Shown here piece after piece: positions 34,517 through 43,192 of a DNA stretch of 64,000 nucleotides. The notes beneath the pieces were generated by a model that did not search any database, was not told the origin of the DNA, and saw only the letters and a list, made by a program, of their open reading frames with translations. The translations under genes and the position numbers were made by a program. Positions within the stretch are counted from its first letter, which is position 1. Each line of letters opens with the position of its first letter. The stretch comes from Brevibacterium aurantiacum (GTDB lineage Bacteria; Actinomycetota; Actinomycetes; Actinomycetales; Brevibacteriaceae), in assembly GCF_900169065.1 (NCBI RefSeq), contig NZ_FXZB01000004.1:62001-126000 (forward strand), given 5' to 3'.

Positions 34517-36813
34517 CGACTTCTTCACCATGGTCAGGAACCAGCAGCTCAGCTGAGACGAGCGCTTCGAGCGCCGAAAGCCTGGACTCGCAGGCCCACT
34601 CGGTCGCGATCATCGGCGCCGGACCGCGAGGACTCTCGGTCCTCGAGAGGCTCGTCGCCCTCGCCGCCGAACGGTTCTCGAGCGCCGACGGCGACGGTGC
34701 TGGTACTGGTGTGGGTGCTGACACCCCGCCCGCGATCGTCATCCACCTCATCGACCCCTACCCTCCGGGTGCGGGCATCGTCTGGCGCACGGATCAGCCC
34801 GAGACGCTGCTGATGAACACGACGATTGCCGAACAGACGATCTTCCCCGACTCCAGCTGCTCCTTCGTCTCCCCCGAAACTGCTGCGGACTCCGGCGCCG
34901 CGTCCGATCGCTTCGGCCCCGATATGGCGCAGTGGTATCGCGACATGGGTGGAACGGATCCCGTCGACGCGACGTTCCCCAGCCGGACTCTCTACGGCCG
35001 CTATCTGCGTGATGCCTACGCTCGCATCCGCGACATGGCACCCGACTTCATCGAGATCGTCGAGCACCCCACGAAGGTCGAATCGGTCATCGATCTCCCG
35101 CCGGTCGAACCTTTCGGCCACACGTCCGCGGATCCCGAGACCGTGCCGCCGCAGCTGGTTCGCTGTGAGGATGGCACCGCCATCATCGCCTCCGCCGTCG
35201 TCCTCGCCGTCGGCCATATTCCCAGTGCGCAGACCGATGAGCGTGCCCGGCTCGCGGCCTTCGCGCAGCGCTCCGGCGGGCTCTACATCCCGCAGGGCCT
35301 GCCTGCCGAAGCTCCCGTCGCCGAGGTGGCCCCTGGCAACCGTGTCATCGTCCGTGGCATGGGCCTGAACTACTTCGATCTGCAGACCCTGTTCACGCAC
35401 GAACGTGGCGGCCGATTCGACCCGGGTCCCGACATCGCGGGCGAGCTCCGCTATGTGCGCAGCGGTGAGGAACCTCGTCTGCTGCTCGGCTCCCGTCGCG
35501 GCGTCCCCTACCGCAGCAAACCCATCTGCCAGGCCCACCCGCGCTCACCGTGGCCGCTGCGCTACTTCACGCGGGAGAACATCGCATTGCTGGCCGGTCT
35601 CGATGACCTCGACGGCGACCGCAAAGCCGGTGCGCGCTTCAACGACCAGCTGTGGCCGCTGATCCTCGCCGATCTCCGTCTCGCCTACTACAGCACCCTG
35701 TCCCGGATCCGTCCCGGAGCATTCGCCGGTGATCCCGGTCAGCTGCGTGAGGCCATCGCCGAGGCGGTGTCCCGACACCTGACCAGGCGCACCTGGCAGG
35801 AGACCCACCCCGAGACGCGCGAGACCAGTGCTGGCAGCGGGGACTCCGCAGCCACGGGCGCGGCCGAGTCCCGAGAGCACGAAGGCGCCGAGGCTGCGCG
35901 GCAGGGTCGTGTCACCCGTGAGGCCTTCGCATGGTCGGAGATCGAGGAGAGCCTCGTCCCCGATCCGGCCCACCGCATGTCACTGCACGAGCTGCTCAAT
36001 CCTCTCGAAGGTCGAGAGTTCGACAGTCGTGGCCCCCGGGAGACCAATTCTCTGCACGAGTGGATGCTCGACTTCCTCCGCAACGACCTTCATGATTCTC
36101 TGTCCGGGCCAGAGGGCAGCGCTGAGAAATCGCTGTTCACCGTGCTCTGGCAGTCTCGACTGCTGCTCAAAGAGCTCATCGTGGCCGGCCACATCGACCG
36201 AGTCAGCATCGACATGGAGATCTGCGGCTGGTTCGAAAGCTTCGTCTCCGGCATCTGCGACGGTCCTCCCCCGCAGCGCATCGCCGAGCTTCTCGCACTG
36301 GCCGAAGCCGGCCTCGTCGAGTTCATCGGCCCCGATATGCGCATCGAAGCGAGTCCCGAGGTCGCTGCACCTGCGGACGTGGGTGCAACACCTGCAAGCG
36401 GGTGGCCCGCGGCTCCAACCGGGGATCCTTTGCCGCAGATCTTCACAGTCACCTCGGCGCAGGTGGCAGGCGACATCACCGGCAGTGTGGTCATCGATGC
36501 GGCTTCACCGACGAACGCGGTGTCCAGGGCAGCCGATGTGCTGGTGCATGGGATGGTCGAACGCGGTCAGCTCACGCCTGCCCGCCTGACCTTGGATGAT
36601 GGCCGCGAGAAGTTCCTCAACGGGCTCGCGCTCACCCCGCGGCCCTACCGCACGATCGACGTGGAGGGCGCTGTTCACCCCCGCCGTTTCGCGCTGTCCA
36701 TTCAACTCTCCTCGGTCCAATGGGGGCTGGCGATCGCAGCGAACCCCAATACGAACGCCGCAACTCTCAACGACTCCCACGCCGCGGCAGCAGCGATCCT
36801 CGACCTCATCTGA
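34513..36813 (+). CDS. Large FAD/NAD(P)-binding protein (NAD_binding_9 type)
   Basis: A 766-residue flavoprotein-like enzyme of the FAD-NAD(P)-binding family (Pfam PF13454). The Rossmann motif is VAIIGAGPRGLSVLERL near residue 31. The VVLAVGH segment near residue 233 and VIVRGMGLNYFDLQTLFT near residue 281 are family markers. An Ala/Ser/Glu-rich insertion (about residues 435-470) separates the two parts. The start is GTG 34513, overlapping the LCP stop (GTGA), with GGAG about nine bases upstream, so translation is coupled to the LCP gene. Members lack an assigned reaction; some resemble N-hydroxylating or HpaE-like monooxygenases. Coupling to a wall-polymer ligase is unusual and gives no obvious clue. 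Confidence 0.78.
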   Translation: MTTSSPWSGTSSSAETSASSAESLDSQAHSVAIIGAGPRGLSVLERLVALAAERFSSADGDGAGTGVGADTPPAIVIHLIDPYPPGAGIVWRTDQPETLLMNTTIAEQTIFPDSSCSFVSPETAADSGAASDRFGPDMAQWYRDMGGTDPVDATFPSRTLYGRYLRDAYARIRDMAPDFIEIVEHPTKVESVIDLPPVEPFGHTSADPETVPPQLVRCEDGTAIIASAVVLAVGHIPSAQTDERARLAAFAQRSGGLYIPQGLPAEAPVAEVAPGNRVIVRGMGLNYFDLQTLFTHERGGRFDPGPDIAGELRYVRSGEEPRLLLGSRRGVPYRSKPICQAHPRSPWPLRYFTRENIALLAGLDDLDGDRKAGARFNDQLWPLILADLRLAYYSTLSRIRPGAFAGDPGQLREAIAEAVSRHLTRRTWQETHPETRETSAGSGDSAATGAAESREHEGAEAARQGRVTREAFAWSEIEESLVPDPAHRMSLHELLNPLEGREFDSRGPRETNSLHEWMLDFLRNDLHDSLSGPEGSAEKSLFTVLWQSRLLLKELIVAGHIDRVSIDMEICGWFESFVSGICDGPPPQRIAELLALAEAGLVEFIGPDMRIEASPEVAAPADVGATPASGWPAAPTGDPLPQIFTVTSAQVAGDITGSVVIDAASPTNAVSRAADVLVHGMVERGQLTPARLTLDDGREKFLNGLALTPRPYRTIDVEGAVHPRRFALSIQLSSVQWGLAIAANPNTNAATLNDSHAAAAAILDLI

Positions 36814-36847
36814 AGGTGCAGCAGCGCGCGAGTTCCTGCTGGTGCTG

Positions 36848-36897
36848 CATCGAAGTTAAATAGCTCGCCTTTAAAGCAGAGCTATTCAACTTCGATG
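36848..36897. terminator. AT-rich bidirectional terminator
   Basis: Arms 36848-36866 and 36879-36897 are complementary at 18 of 19 positions around a 12-base loop. It lies between the convergent FAD-protein gene and YhgE/Pip gene. The stem is AT-rich, unlike the GC-rich terminators elsewhere in the window. Confidence 0.75.
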
Positions 36898-36916
36898 GAG
36901 CTGTTTCCCTGAACAG

Positions 36917-36977
36917 CCCCACGCAGGCGGCACCCACGCGGGACACTCCCCACGCAGGCGGCACCCGCCAAGCGGGT
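36917..36977. repeat. 19-bp direct repeat plus hairpin after the YhgE/Pip gene
   Basis: CCCCACGCAGGCGGCACCC occurs at 36917-36935 and 36948-36966 (period 31 bp). It is followed by a small hairpin, ACCCGC-CAA-GCGGGT (36963-36977), directly past the stop of the minus-strand gene. It probably contributes to termination. Confidence 0.6.
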
Positions 36978-36983
36978 CTCCCC

Positions 36984-39392
36984 TTAGGCGTCGGCCATTT
37001 CGAGGGCGGCTTCGGGCTTCGTGGTCCTGGCTCGCACGATCGCGAGGAGGGACATCACGACTCCGATGATCGCCCAGGCCAGCAGGCCGCCATAGGCAGC
37101 GGCCACGCCCGTGGTTCCGGCGGTGATCGCAGCGAAGCCGTTCATCGCCGGCGTCAGCGGCAGGATCGGGGCGAGGAAGTCGAAGAAGCCGGGCACCGCG
37201 CCGATCGTTCGGCCGGCTACAGCCAGGACCACGGCGATCACCGACAGGAACCTGCCCACGCCGCCGAACCACGCCACCAGTGCGAAGTTGAGCACCATGA
37301 ACACCAGCGCGGAGACGAACGTCAACACCGCGATGTCGAAGCCTTGGACGGCGTCGATATCCAACACAGTCACCGCCAGGATCGACAGCACCAGGGCCTG
37401 CAGCAGTCCCACAATTACGCCAGGCACCAATCCGCGCAGCCAGACGGCCACCGAGGACTTCGTCGAGAGCAGAGTCGAGGCGGGGATCGGCTTGAGCACC
37501 GTGTAGGTGACGAGTCCGCCGACCCACAGGGCGAGCATGATGAGCAGCGCAAGAGTCGATCCCTGCAGCACATCGCCCGCGTCGGAGGAGTCCGGCGACT
37601 TGATGTTCTCCGAGGCGACTGTGGAGAGCTTGTCACGCTCCGGTGCCGAATAGGAGGGAACCTCGTCCGCGCCCTTCTTCACACCGTCGGCAAACTTGCC
37701 GACTCCTTGCGAATACTTGTCTGTGCCCTCGGACAGGGTGTCCAGTCCGGCCGCAAGGTCAGAGGTGCCGGTGGCAGCAGTGGAGACACCGGTCGTGTAC
37801 TGGTCGAGTCCCGCGGAGAATTCGCCGAGTCCATCGGAGAGCTGTCCGGCACCGTCGTCGAGTTCGCTCGAACCATCGGCGACCTTGGCGATGCCGTCGC
37901 TGAGCTCCGGCATTCCGTCGGCAAGCTTCTGATTGCCTTCGGCGACACCGGAGGCACCATCGCGCAGGCCCTTCGAGGCCTCGAGCAGCTTCGGAGCATT
38001 CTTCGAGATGTCCTCCATGCCCTTGGTGAGTTCACCGAGGCCGTCTTCGAGTCCCTTGACGAACTTGCTCATGCCGTCGCTGAGTTCACCCGCACCGTCG
38101 GCGAGCTTGTCCGCTCCGCCGAGCAGCGACTCGCCGTCCTGCTTCTGCTCCAGACCGTCGACGGCGCTGTTCAGGCCACCCGAGGTGCCGTTGAGCAGCC
38201 CCTGAGCGTAGGCCTTCTCAATGCCGGCGCAGACCTCGTCCGGTGTGCCGGCAGGGCACATCTGAGCACGTGCCTGATCGGCCTCGTCCTGGGTCATCAT
38301 GCCCGCCGACACCAGCGAATCGAGACCGGTCACGGTTCCGCTCTTGGCCAGCTGATCGGCCTGGTCGGCGCCTTCCTGGAGCCCGTCGCGGTACTGGCCG
38401 AGACCCGTTGACAGGCCTTCTGCACCCTCGGAGACTCCCTGGGCACCCTTGTCGAGGTCCTTGCCGCCCTTGAGGAGATCATCGAGACCGCCCTCGCCGG
38501 AGCCGGAGTCACCGGAACCGGCGAAGCCCTTGATGATCTGGTCGATGGACTTCGTGTACTCGTCGACTCCCCCGGAGAGCTCTCCGGCACCGTCAGCCAG
38601 CTTCTGCGTGCTGTCGGGCAGATCCGCCGTCGACTTCTTCATGTCCTGGAGACCGCCCGAAAGTTCAGAGGTGCCCTTCGACAGTTCACCAGCACCCTTG
38701 GACAGGTCTCCGGCGCCCTTGCTGAGTTCGGATCCAGAAGAGTCGAGCTTGTCCATACCGGCGGAGAGTTCACCGGCCCCGCTCGCGGATTTCTCCGTCC
38801 CCTTCGCCAGCTCTTCGCCACCCTCGTCGAGTTCACCGGCGGCGTCTCCGAGGTCCTTCATCTGATCACCCATGTCGTTGAAGCCGACATAGATGTTGTC
38901 GAGGTAGGTCTCGGTCATCTGCGTGTTGAAGGTTGTCCGTGCCACTCCGGCCACGGACTGCGCGATCTGGGTGTCGGCGGCCGGAGCGACTCCGGAGACG
39001 TCGACGTCGAGCTGCGTCTGAGTTGCCGACTTGGCATCGCTGACCGAGGTCACAGCCCGGGAGAAGCCCTCGGGGATCGTCAGAGTCGCTGCGTAGGTCC
39101 CATCGGACATGCCCTTCTCGGCATCGTCCTCATCGGTGATGACCCAATGGATGTTGTTGTCCTCTTCACCCACAAGCCCGCTGGTCAGCTGCCGGCCGAT
39201 CGGCACGGTCTCACCATCCACCTCGGCGCCGTCGTCATTGTTGACGATCGCGGCCTCGATCGTATCGAGGCGATCGGTGCTGTTGTACGTGGCCAGAATG
39301 AATCCAGCGGCCACGATGATCGGGATGAGCACCAGACCGAAGAGGGACAGCCAGGTCACGGGCCGTTTCGAGTTCGCACGTTCGAGTCTCAC
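36984..39392 (-). CDS. YhgE/Pip-family membrane protein
   Basis: An 802-residue protein of the YhgE/Pip (phage infection protein homologue) family, related to ABC-2-type permeases. One N-terminal helix (about residues 14-34) is followed by an external region of some 570 residues. Residues about 180-580 consist of degenerate short repeats of the type L-S-x-G-x-x-x-L (for example AGDLSKGAGELSKGTSELSG), predicted long coiled coil or beta-helix-like stalk. Five to six helices close the protein (about 610-790), with SSTLALLIMLALWVGGLVTY first. Start is GTG 39392, overlapping the upstream MMPL stop by four bases. Relatives act as phage receptors or secretion/export-associated permeases. Coupling to an MMPL protein with an ABC-like tail suggests that the two form one complex. 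Confidence 0.87.
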   Translation of the reverse strand: MRLERANSKRPVTWLSLFGLVLIPIIVAAGFILATYNSTDRLDTIEAAIVNNDDGAEVDGETVPIGRQLTSGLVGEEDNNIHWVITDEDDAEKGMSDGTYAATLTIPEGFSRAVTSVSDAKSATQTQLDVDVSGVAPAADTQIAQSVAGVARTTFNTQMTETYLDNIYVGFNDMGDQMKDLGDAAGELDEGGEELAKGTEKSASGAGELSAGMDKLDSSGSELSKGAGDLSKGAGELSKGTSELSGGLQDMKKSTADLPDSTQKLADGAGELSGGVDEYTKSIDQIIKGFAGSGDSGSGEGGLDDLLKGGKDLDKGAQGVSEGAEGLSTGLGQYRDGLQEGADQADQLAKSGTVTGLDSLVSAGMMTQDEADQARAQMCPAGTPDEVCAGIEKAYAQGLLNGTSGGLNSAVDGLEQKQDGESLLGGADKLADGAGELSDGMSKFVKGLEDGLGELTKGMEDISKNAPKLLEASKGLRDGASGVAEGNQKLADGMPELSDGIAKVADGSSELDDGAGQLSDGLGEFSAGLDQYTTGVSTAATGTSDLAAGLDTLSEGTDKYSQGVGKFADGVKKGADEVPSYSAPERDKLSTVASENIKSPDSSDAGDVLQGSTLALLIMLALWVGGLVTYTVLKPIPASTLLSTKSSVAVWLRGLVPGVIVGLLQALVLSILAVTVLDIDAVQGFDIAVLTFVSALVFMVLNFALVAWFGGVGRFLSVIAVVLAVAGRTIGAVPGFFDFLAPILPLTPAMNGFAAITAGTTGVAAAYGGLLAWAIIGVVMSLLAIVRARTTKPEAALEMADA

Positions 39393-42250
39393 GACTGCAC
39401 GCCTTCCATTTCGCTGCGACCGGCCGCGTGAGCTTGCACGCCGCCGTTGTCATTGTCGGTTCCACGCTCAGCCTCCGGCTTGGCCTCATCGAGATCGAGG
39501 TGGAAGTAGTTCGTGTTCGGGGACAGGATCCCGGTGATGTCGCCGTCGGGCAGACCCAGCACGATTGCCGTGCCCTCGGCCTGCAGATCGAAGAGTAGAT
39601 CGCGTACGTCCCGGCCGCTTTCTCCGGCCAGTGCACCTGCTTCGCTGATGATGAGCAGGTCCGGCGCCGAGGTGCGCAGCTGTGAGAGCTCGCGTGACCC
39701 TGGCATCGTCCCCGGCCCGTTCTTATCGAGGTCGAAGTACGGGACACGACGACGCACCCGTCCGGCATGTTCGGGCAGGACCATGTCTCCGATCTTCATC
39801 TCACCGGCGGTCAGTCCGACGCGACCGGAGAGAGCCAGCAGCAATGCCTTGCGTGCTTGGCCGCTGGCGACGAGGATCTGGCCCGGTGAGAGCGAGATGT
39901 CGACCTGGGCGAATCCGCGTCGACCCGAGCTGACGGCGATGCCGCGACCGTAGACCCGGTATTCGGAGTCCGGTTCCGGCCAATCTCGCAGAGCCACCTC
40001 GTGGGCCAGGCCCTCTCCTTCGACATCGAGGCGGGGCAGGATGCGGTCGAGCCACTTCGGCAGCCACCAGGCCTTGTCGCCGAGCATCTGCATGATTGCA
40101 GGCACCAAGGACATGCGCACCAGGAAGGCGTCGACGAAGATTCCCGAGGCCAGGGCAAGCGCGATGGACTTGATGATCGGCTCACCCGCGGGAACGAAGG
40201 CGGCGAAGACGGAGAACATGATGATCGCCGCGGCCGAGACCACTCGGGCCGACGAGGCGAAGCCGGCCTTGATCGCACCCCGGGCACTCGCACCGTGGAC
40301 GTAGGCCTCGCGCATTCCGGAGACGAGGAACACCTCGTAGTCCATGGCCAACCCGAAGAGGATGCCCATGACGATGATCGGCAGGAAGCTGATCACCGGA
40401 CCGGTCGAATCGATGCCCATCGCACCGGCGAAGAGTCCGTCGCGGAAGACGAGGACCACGGTGCCGAAGGAGGCGAAGACGGACAGGAGGAAACCGCCGG
40501 TGGCCTTGATCGGCACCCAGATCGAACGGAAGACCATCATGAGCAGGATGATCGAGAGGCCGACGACGAAGATGCCGAAGGGCACCAGCGCCTTGCCGAG
40601 CTGATCAGAGACATCGATCTGGATCGCCGTCGCACCGGTGACCGCGGTTTCGAAACCGTCCTCGTCCTCGATGTCGGCACTCAGATCACGGAGGCGGTCG
40701 ACGGTGTCGAGAGTCGCCGGATCTTCGGAGCTCGTGGTCGGAATGATCTGGAACAGAGCTGTCGTCGCGTCCCGGTTCGGGGTGGCGAGGATGACCTGGT
40801 CGACGCCTTCGACGTCCTCGATCTCCTTCTCGATCTTCTCGACATCGCCGAGGGGGTCGTCGGAGGTCACGATCTCACTCGTCATGACCAGCGGTCCGTT
40901 GAAGCCGGGACCGAAGTGCTCGTCGATGAGGTCATAGCTCGTGCGGGCAGGCGTGCCCTCCTCCTGGCTGCCTGCAGTGGGCAGGGAGAGCTGGAGGTTG
41001 GAGGCAGGGATGGCGAACAATGCGAGTCCACCGACGATGATCACGACCGTCAGCAGCGGAATCTTCGTCACCACGTGCAGCCAACCGGCGAAGAACTTGT
41101 TCATGATCGTCTTCGGGTACGGTTCACCGGCCTCAGCCTCCGCCTCGGCGGCAATCTCAGACCGAGAGACGGAGTCGCCCGCCTTCTCCTGCGCGGTTGC
41201 GAACGCCCGACGGTAGCGCTTCGTCGGCTTGGGGGTGATCTTGTCCTTGACCAATCCCAGCAGCGCGGGAACCATCGTCAGGGAGATGAGCACGGCGACG
41301 ACGACGGACCCGGAGGCGCCGATGCCCATGACGGTGAGGAACGGGATGCCGGCCAGGGACAGGCCGAGCAGCGCGATCATCACGGTCATGCCCGCGAAGA
41401 CGACGGCCGATCCGGCGGTGGCGACGGCCCGTCCGGTGGCTTCGAGCGGGTCATGTCCCTCGGCCAGGAGTGCCCGGGCCCTGGAGACGATGAAGAGGGC
41501 ATAGTCGATGCCGACCGCCAGGCCCAACATCAGCGCCAACATGATCGATGAAGAGTTGACTGCGCCGAAGGCCGTGGATCCCACGACCAGGAGAACGGAG
41601 ATGCCGACGCCGATGAGTGCTGTGATCAGCGGCATGCCGGCAGCGCGGAAGGATCCGAGGGTGAGCAGCAGGACGATGAAGGCGATGACGACGCCGATGC
41701 CTTCGACCCAGGAGATCTCCACGCCGGTGATCTGGAAGAGCTGGCCTCCGCCTTCGACTTGGGAGCCCTCGGGCAGGGCGTCGCGGATCGGATCCAGTTC
41801 GTCGAGAAGCTGGTCGGGGGCCGCTTCGCCGACCTCCTGCTGGGTGCCGTCGTACTGGACGGAGATCATCGCAGCGGAGTCGTCCTCGCTGATCGCACCC
41901 TTGACCATCTTGTCGAACGGCGAGGTCACGGCGTCGACGTGAGGGAGGTCTTCGAGCCGATCGACTTCCTTCTCGATCTCATCCTTGTACGTGGAGTCAT
42001 TGACCGAGTCGCCATCGGCGGCGACGACGATGACGGAGGCGCCCACACCTGAGGCTTCTGGGAAGGTCGTCTCCATCGAATCGAGTGCGACCTGAGCTTC
42101 GGACCCTGGGAGGGTGAAGTCGTTGTCGAAGTCCTTCGCGAAGGCCGCGACACCGGCGCCGACGAGCGCGAAGATCACAAACCACAGAGCGATGAATCGG
42201 ATGGGAGCGCGGTAGGCACGACGACCCAGAGCGTACAGGAATGTTGACAC
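39389..42250 (-). CDS. MMPL-family transporter fused to a degenerate ABC ATPase-like domain
   Basis: A 953-residue protein. Residues 1 to about 735 are a complete MMPL exporter: first helix near 20-40, two extracytoplasmic domains and two helix bundles, with the GLAVGIDYALFIVSRARALL and GLAMDYEVFLVSGMREAYV motifs in each half. Residues about 741-953 are an added cytoplasmic tail with the layout of an ABC ATPase. It has a strand/beta region (VDISLSPGQILVA), a P-loop position reading SGQARKALLLALSGR (794-808), then GLTAGEMKIGD. A Walker-B-like SAPDLLIISEAGAL (861-874) lacks the aspartate, and LQAEGTAIVLGLPDGD lacks the switch histidine. The invariant P-loop Gly-Lys-Ser/Thr and the signature motif are missing, so ATP hydrolysis is unlikely. 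Start GTG 42250 follows GAGG. It is divergent from a TetR gene and coupled to the YhgE/Pip gene. Confidence 0.88.
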   Translation of the reverse strand: MSTFLYALGRRAYRAPIRFIALWFVIFALVGAGVAAFAKDFDNDFTLPGSEAQVALDSMETTFPEASGVGASVIVVAADGDSVNDSTYKDEIEKEVDRLEDLPHVDAVTSPFDKMVKGAISEDDSAAMISVQYDGTQQEVGEAAPDQLLDELDPIRDALPEGSQVEGGGQLFQITGVEISWVEGIGVVIAFIVLLLTLGSFRAAGMPLITALIGVGISVLLVVGSTAFGAVNSSSIMLALMLGLAVGIDYALFIVSRARALLAEGHDPLEATGRAVATAGSAVVFAGMTVMIALLGLSLAGIPFLTVMGIGASGSVVVAVLISLTMVPALLGLVKDKITPKPTKRYRRAFATAQEKAGDSVSRSEIAAEAEAEAGEPYPKTIMNKFFAGWLHVVTKIPLLTVVIIVGGLALFAIPASNLQLSLPTAGSQEEGTPARTSYDLIDEHFGPGFNGPLVMTSEIVTSDDPLGDVEKIEKEIEDVEGVDQVILATPNRDATTALFQIIPTTSSEDPATLDTVDRLRDLSADIEDEDGFETAVTGATAIQIDVSDQLGKALVPFGIFVVGLSIILLMMVFRSIWVPIKATGGFLLSVFASFGTVVLVFRDGLFAGAMGIDSTGPVISFLPIIVMGILFGLAMDYEVFLVSGMREAYVHGASARGAIKAGFASSARVVSAAAIIMFSVFAAFVPAGEPIIKSIALALASGIFVDAFLVRMSLVPAIMQMLGDKAWWLPKWLDRILPRLDVEGEGLAHEVALRDWPEPDSEYRVYGRGIAVSSGRRGFAQVDISLSPGQILVASGQARKALLLALSGRVGLTAGEMKIGDMVLPEHAGRVRRRVPYFDLDKNGPGTMPGSRELSQLRTSAPDLLIISEAGALAGESGRDVRDLLFDLQAEGTAIVLGLPDGDITGILSPNTNYFHLDLDEAKPEAERGTDNDNGGVQAHAAGRSEMEGVQS

Positions 42251-42260
42251 GAAGACCTCG

Positions 42261-42291
42261 ATACAAAAGTGTATTGGATACAGTATTGTAT
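42261..42291. promoter_or_regulatory. Tandem TetR-type operator
   Basis: Two 14-bp palindromes of the form ATACA-N4-TGTAT, at 42261-42274 and 42278-42291, are separated by three bases (17 bp centre to centre). They lie ten bases before the MMPL start and upstream of the divergent TetR gene. Binding would cover both promoters. Confidence 0.75.
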
Positions 42292-42443
42292 TGTTGTTGA
42301 CTCAGTGCCCTCAGCGCAAATGCATCAGGAGTTTCGTGAAGATTCTCATCGGATGCCCAGGCCGACAGAGACCCGCACGGACCGACACAGCACAGCCTGT
42401 GCGACAGCACCACAGCCACACCAGCACCGCGACCACCCCGACG

Positions 42444-43103
42444 ATGAAATGTTCGATGAATACAGACAATCTCAGCGCCCGCAGACGGCAGACCCGATCC
42501 ACCTTGGTGGAGGCGGGCATGTCCGTCTTCGCCCACAAAGGCATCGATGGCGCCTCGATCGAGGAGATCTGCGAGGCCGCCGGGTTCACTCGCGGCGCGT
42601 TCTACTCGAACTTCTCCAGCCGCGACGATCTGGTTCTGGCCACGATCGAACAGCGCACCTCCCGCGACCTCGACATGCTCGACGCCGCCATCGAACGCTG
42701 GCGCGATCGCCTCAACTCCAGTCGACCCGAGAACATCGAAGGCTTCCTCACGGAGTTCATCGACGACACCTTCAGTCAGAAGAGGTCCACCGCCGCCGAG
42801 GTGATCGCTGAGCAGGAAATCCAGCTGTACTGTCTGCGCACACCTGAGCTCTACCCCAGGTACGCGGAACTGAGCTCGTTCCAGGTCCAGCGGATCCAAT
42901 CGCTGATCGAGAACGCCATCGGCTTCGCGAAAGCCGCCTCGACAATTCCACTCAAGGACCTCATCGAGGCGCTCACCGCCATCCACACGCAGTCATCCCT
43001 GCGCGCAGCTGCGGGGAAGGATCTGCACGAGGTCGTCGAGATCGATTCCACGCAGATGGTGCGCATCCTCAACCGACTGCTCGACTTCTCGCAGAAGCCC
43101 TGA
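42444..43103 (+). CDS. TetR-family transcriptional regulator
   Basis: About 219 residues. The N-terminal helix-turn-helix contains TLVEAGMSVFAHKGIDGASI and EEICEAAGFTRGAFYSNFSS, where the recognition helix has the family pattern. The C-terminal ligand domain is variable and of typical length. The start is uncertain: ATG 42444 and ATG 42456 (MNTDNLSARRRQTR) are both plausible and neither has a strong ribosome-binding site; the frame stays open to 42291, but that part is not protein-like. Divergent from the MMPL gene, with a tandem palindromic operator between them, it is presumably the repressor of the MMPL-YhgE operon and of itself. Confidence 0.9.
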   Translation: MKCSMNTDNLSARRRQTRSTLVEAGMSVFAHKGIDGASIEEICEAAGFTRGAFYSNFSSRDDLVLATIEQRTSRDLDMLDAAIERWRDRLNSSRPENIEGFLTEFIDDTFSQKRSTAAEVIAEQEIQLYCLRTPELYPRYAELSSFQVQRIQSLIENAIGFAKAASTIPLKDLIEALTAIHTQSSLRAAAGKDLHEVVEIDSTQMVRILNRLLDFSQKP

Positions 43104-43192
43104 GCGTCCTGGCCTCCCGACAGCCCGGGCTCTCGGCCTACTGAACCTCTAGTCAGCCCCAGGACCGGCCGCTAGGCACTAAGGTGGTTGGC

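Noticed and set aside
37600-38850. Repetitive DNA inside the YhgE/Pip gene as a tandem repeat locus or CRISPR
   Set aside because: The periodicity is in the protein (L-S-x-G pattern) and the DNA copies are too diverged; there are no spacers of constant length.
40001-41551. Plus-strand open frame of 516 codons
   Set aside because: Antisense to the MMPL gene. The translation is extremely Asp/Arg/Gly/His-rich and is not protein-like.
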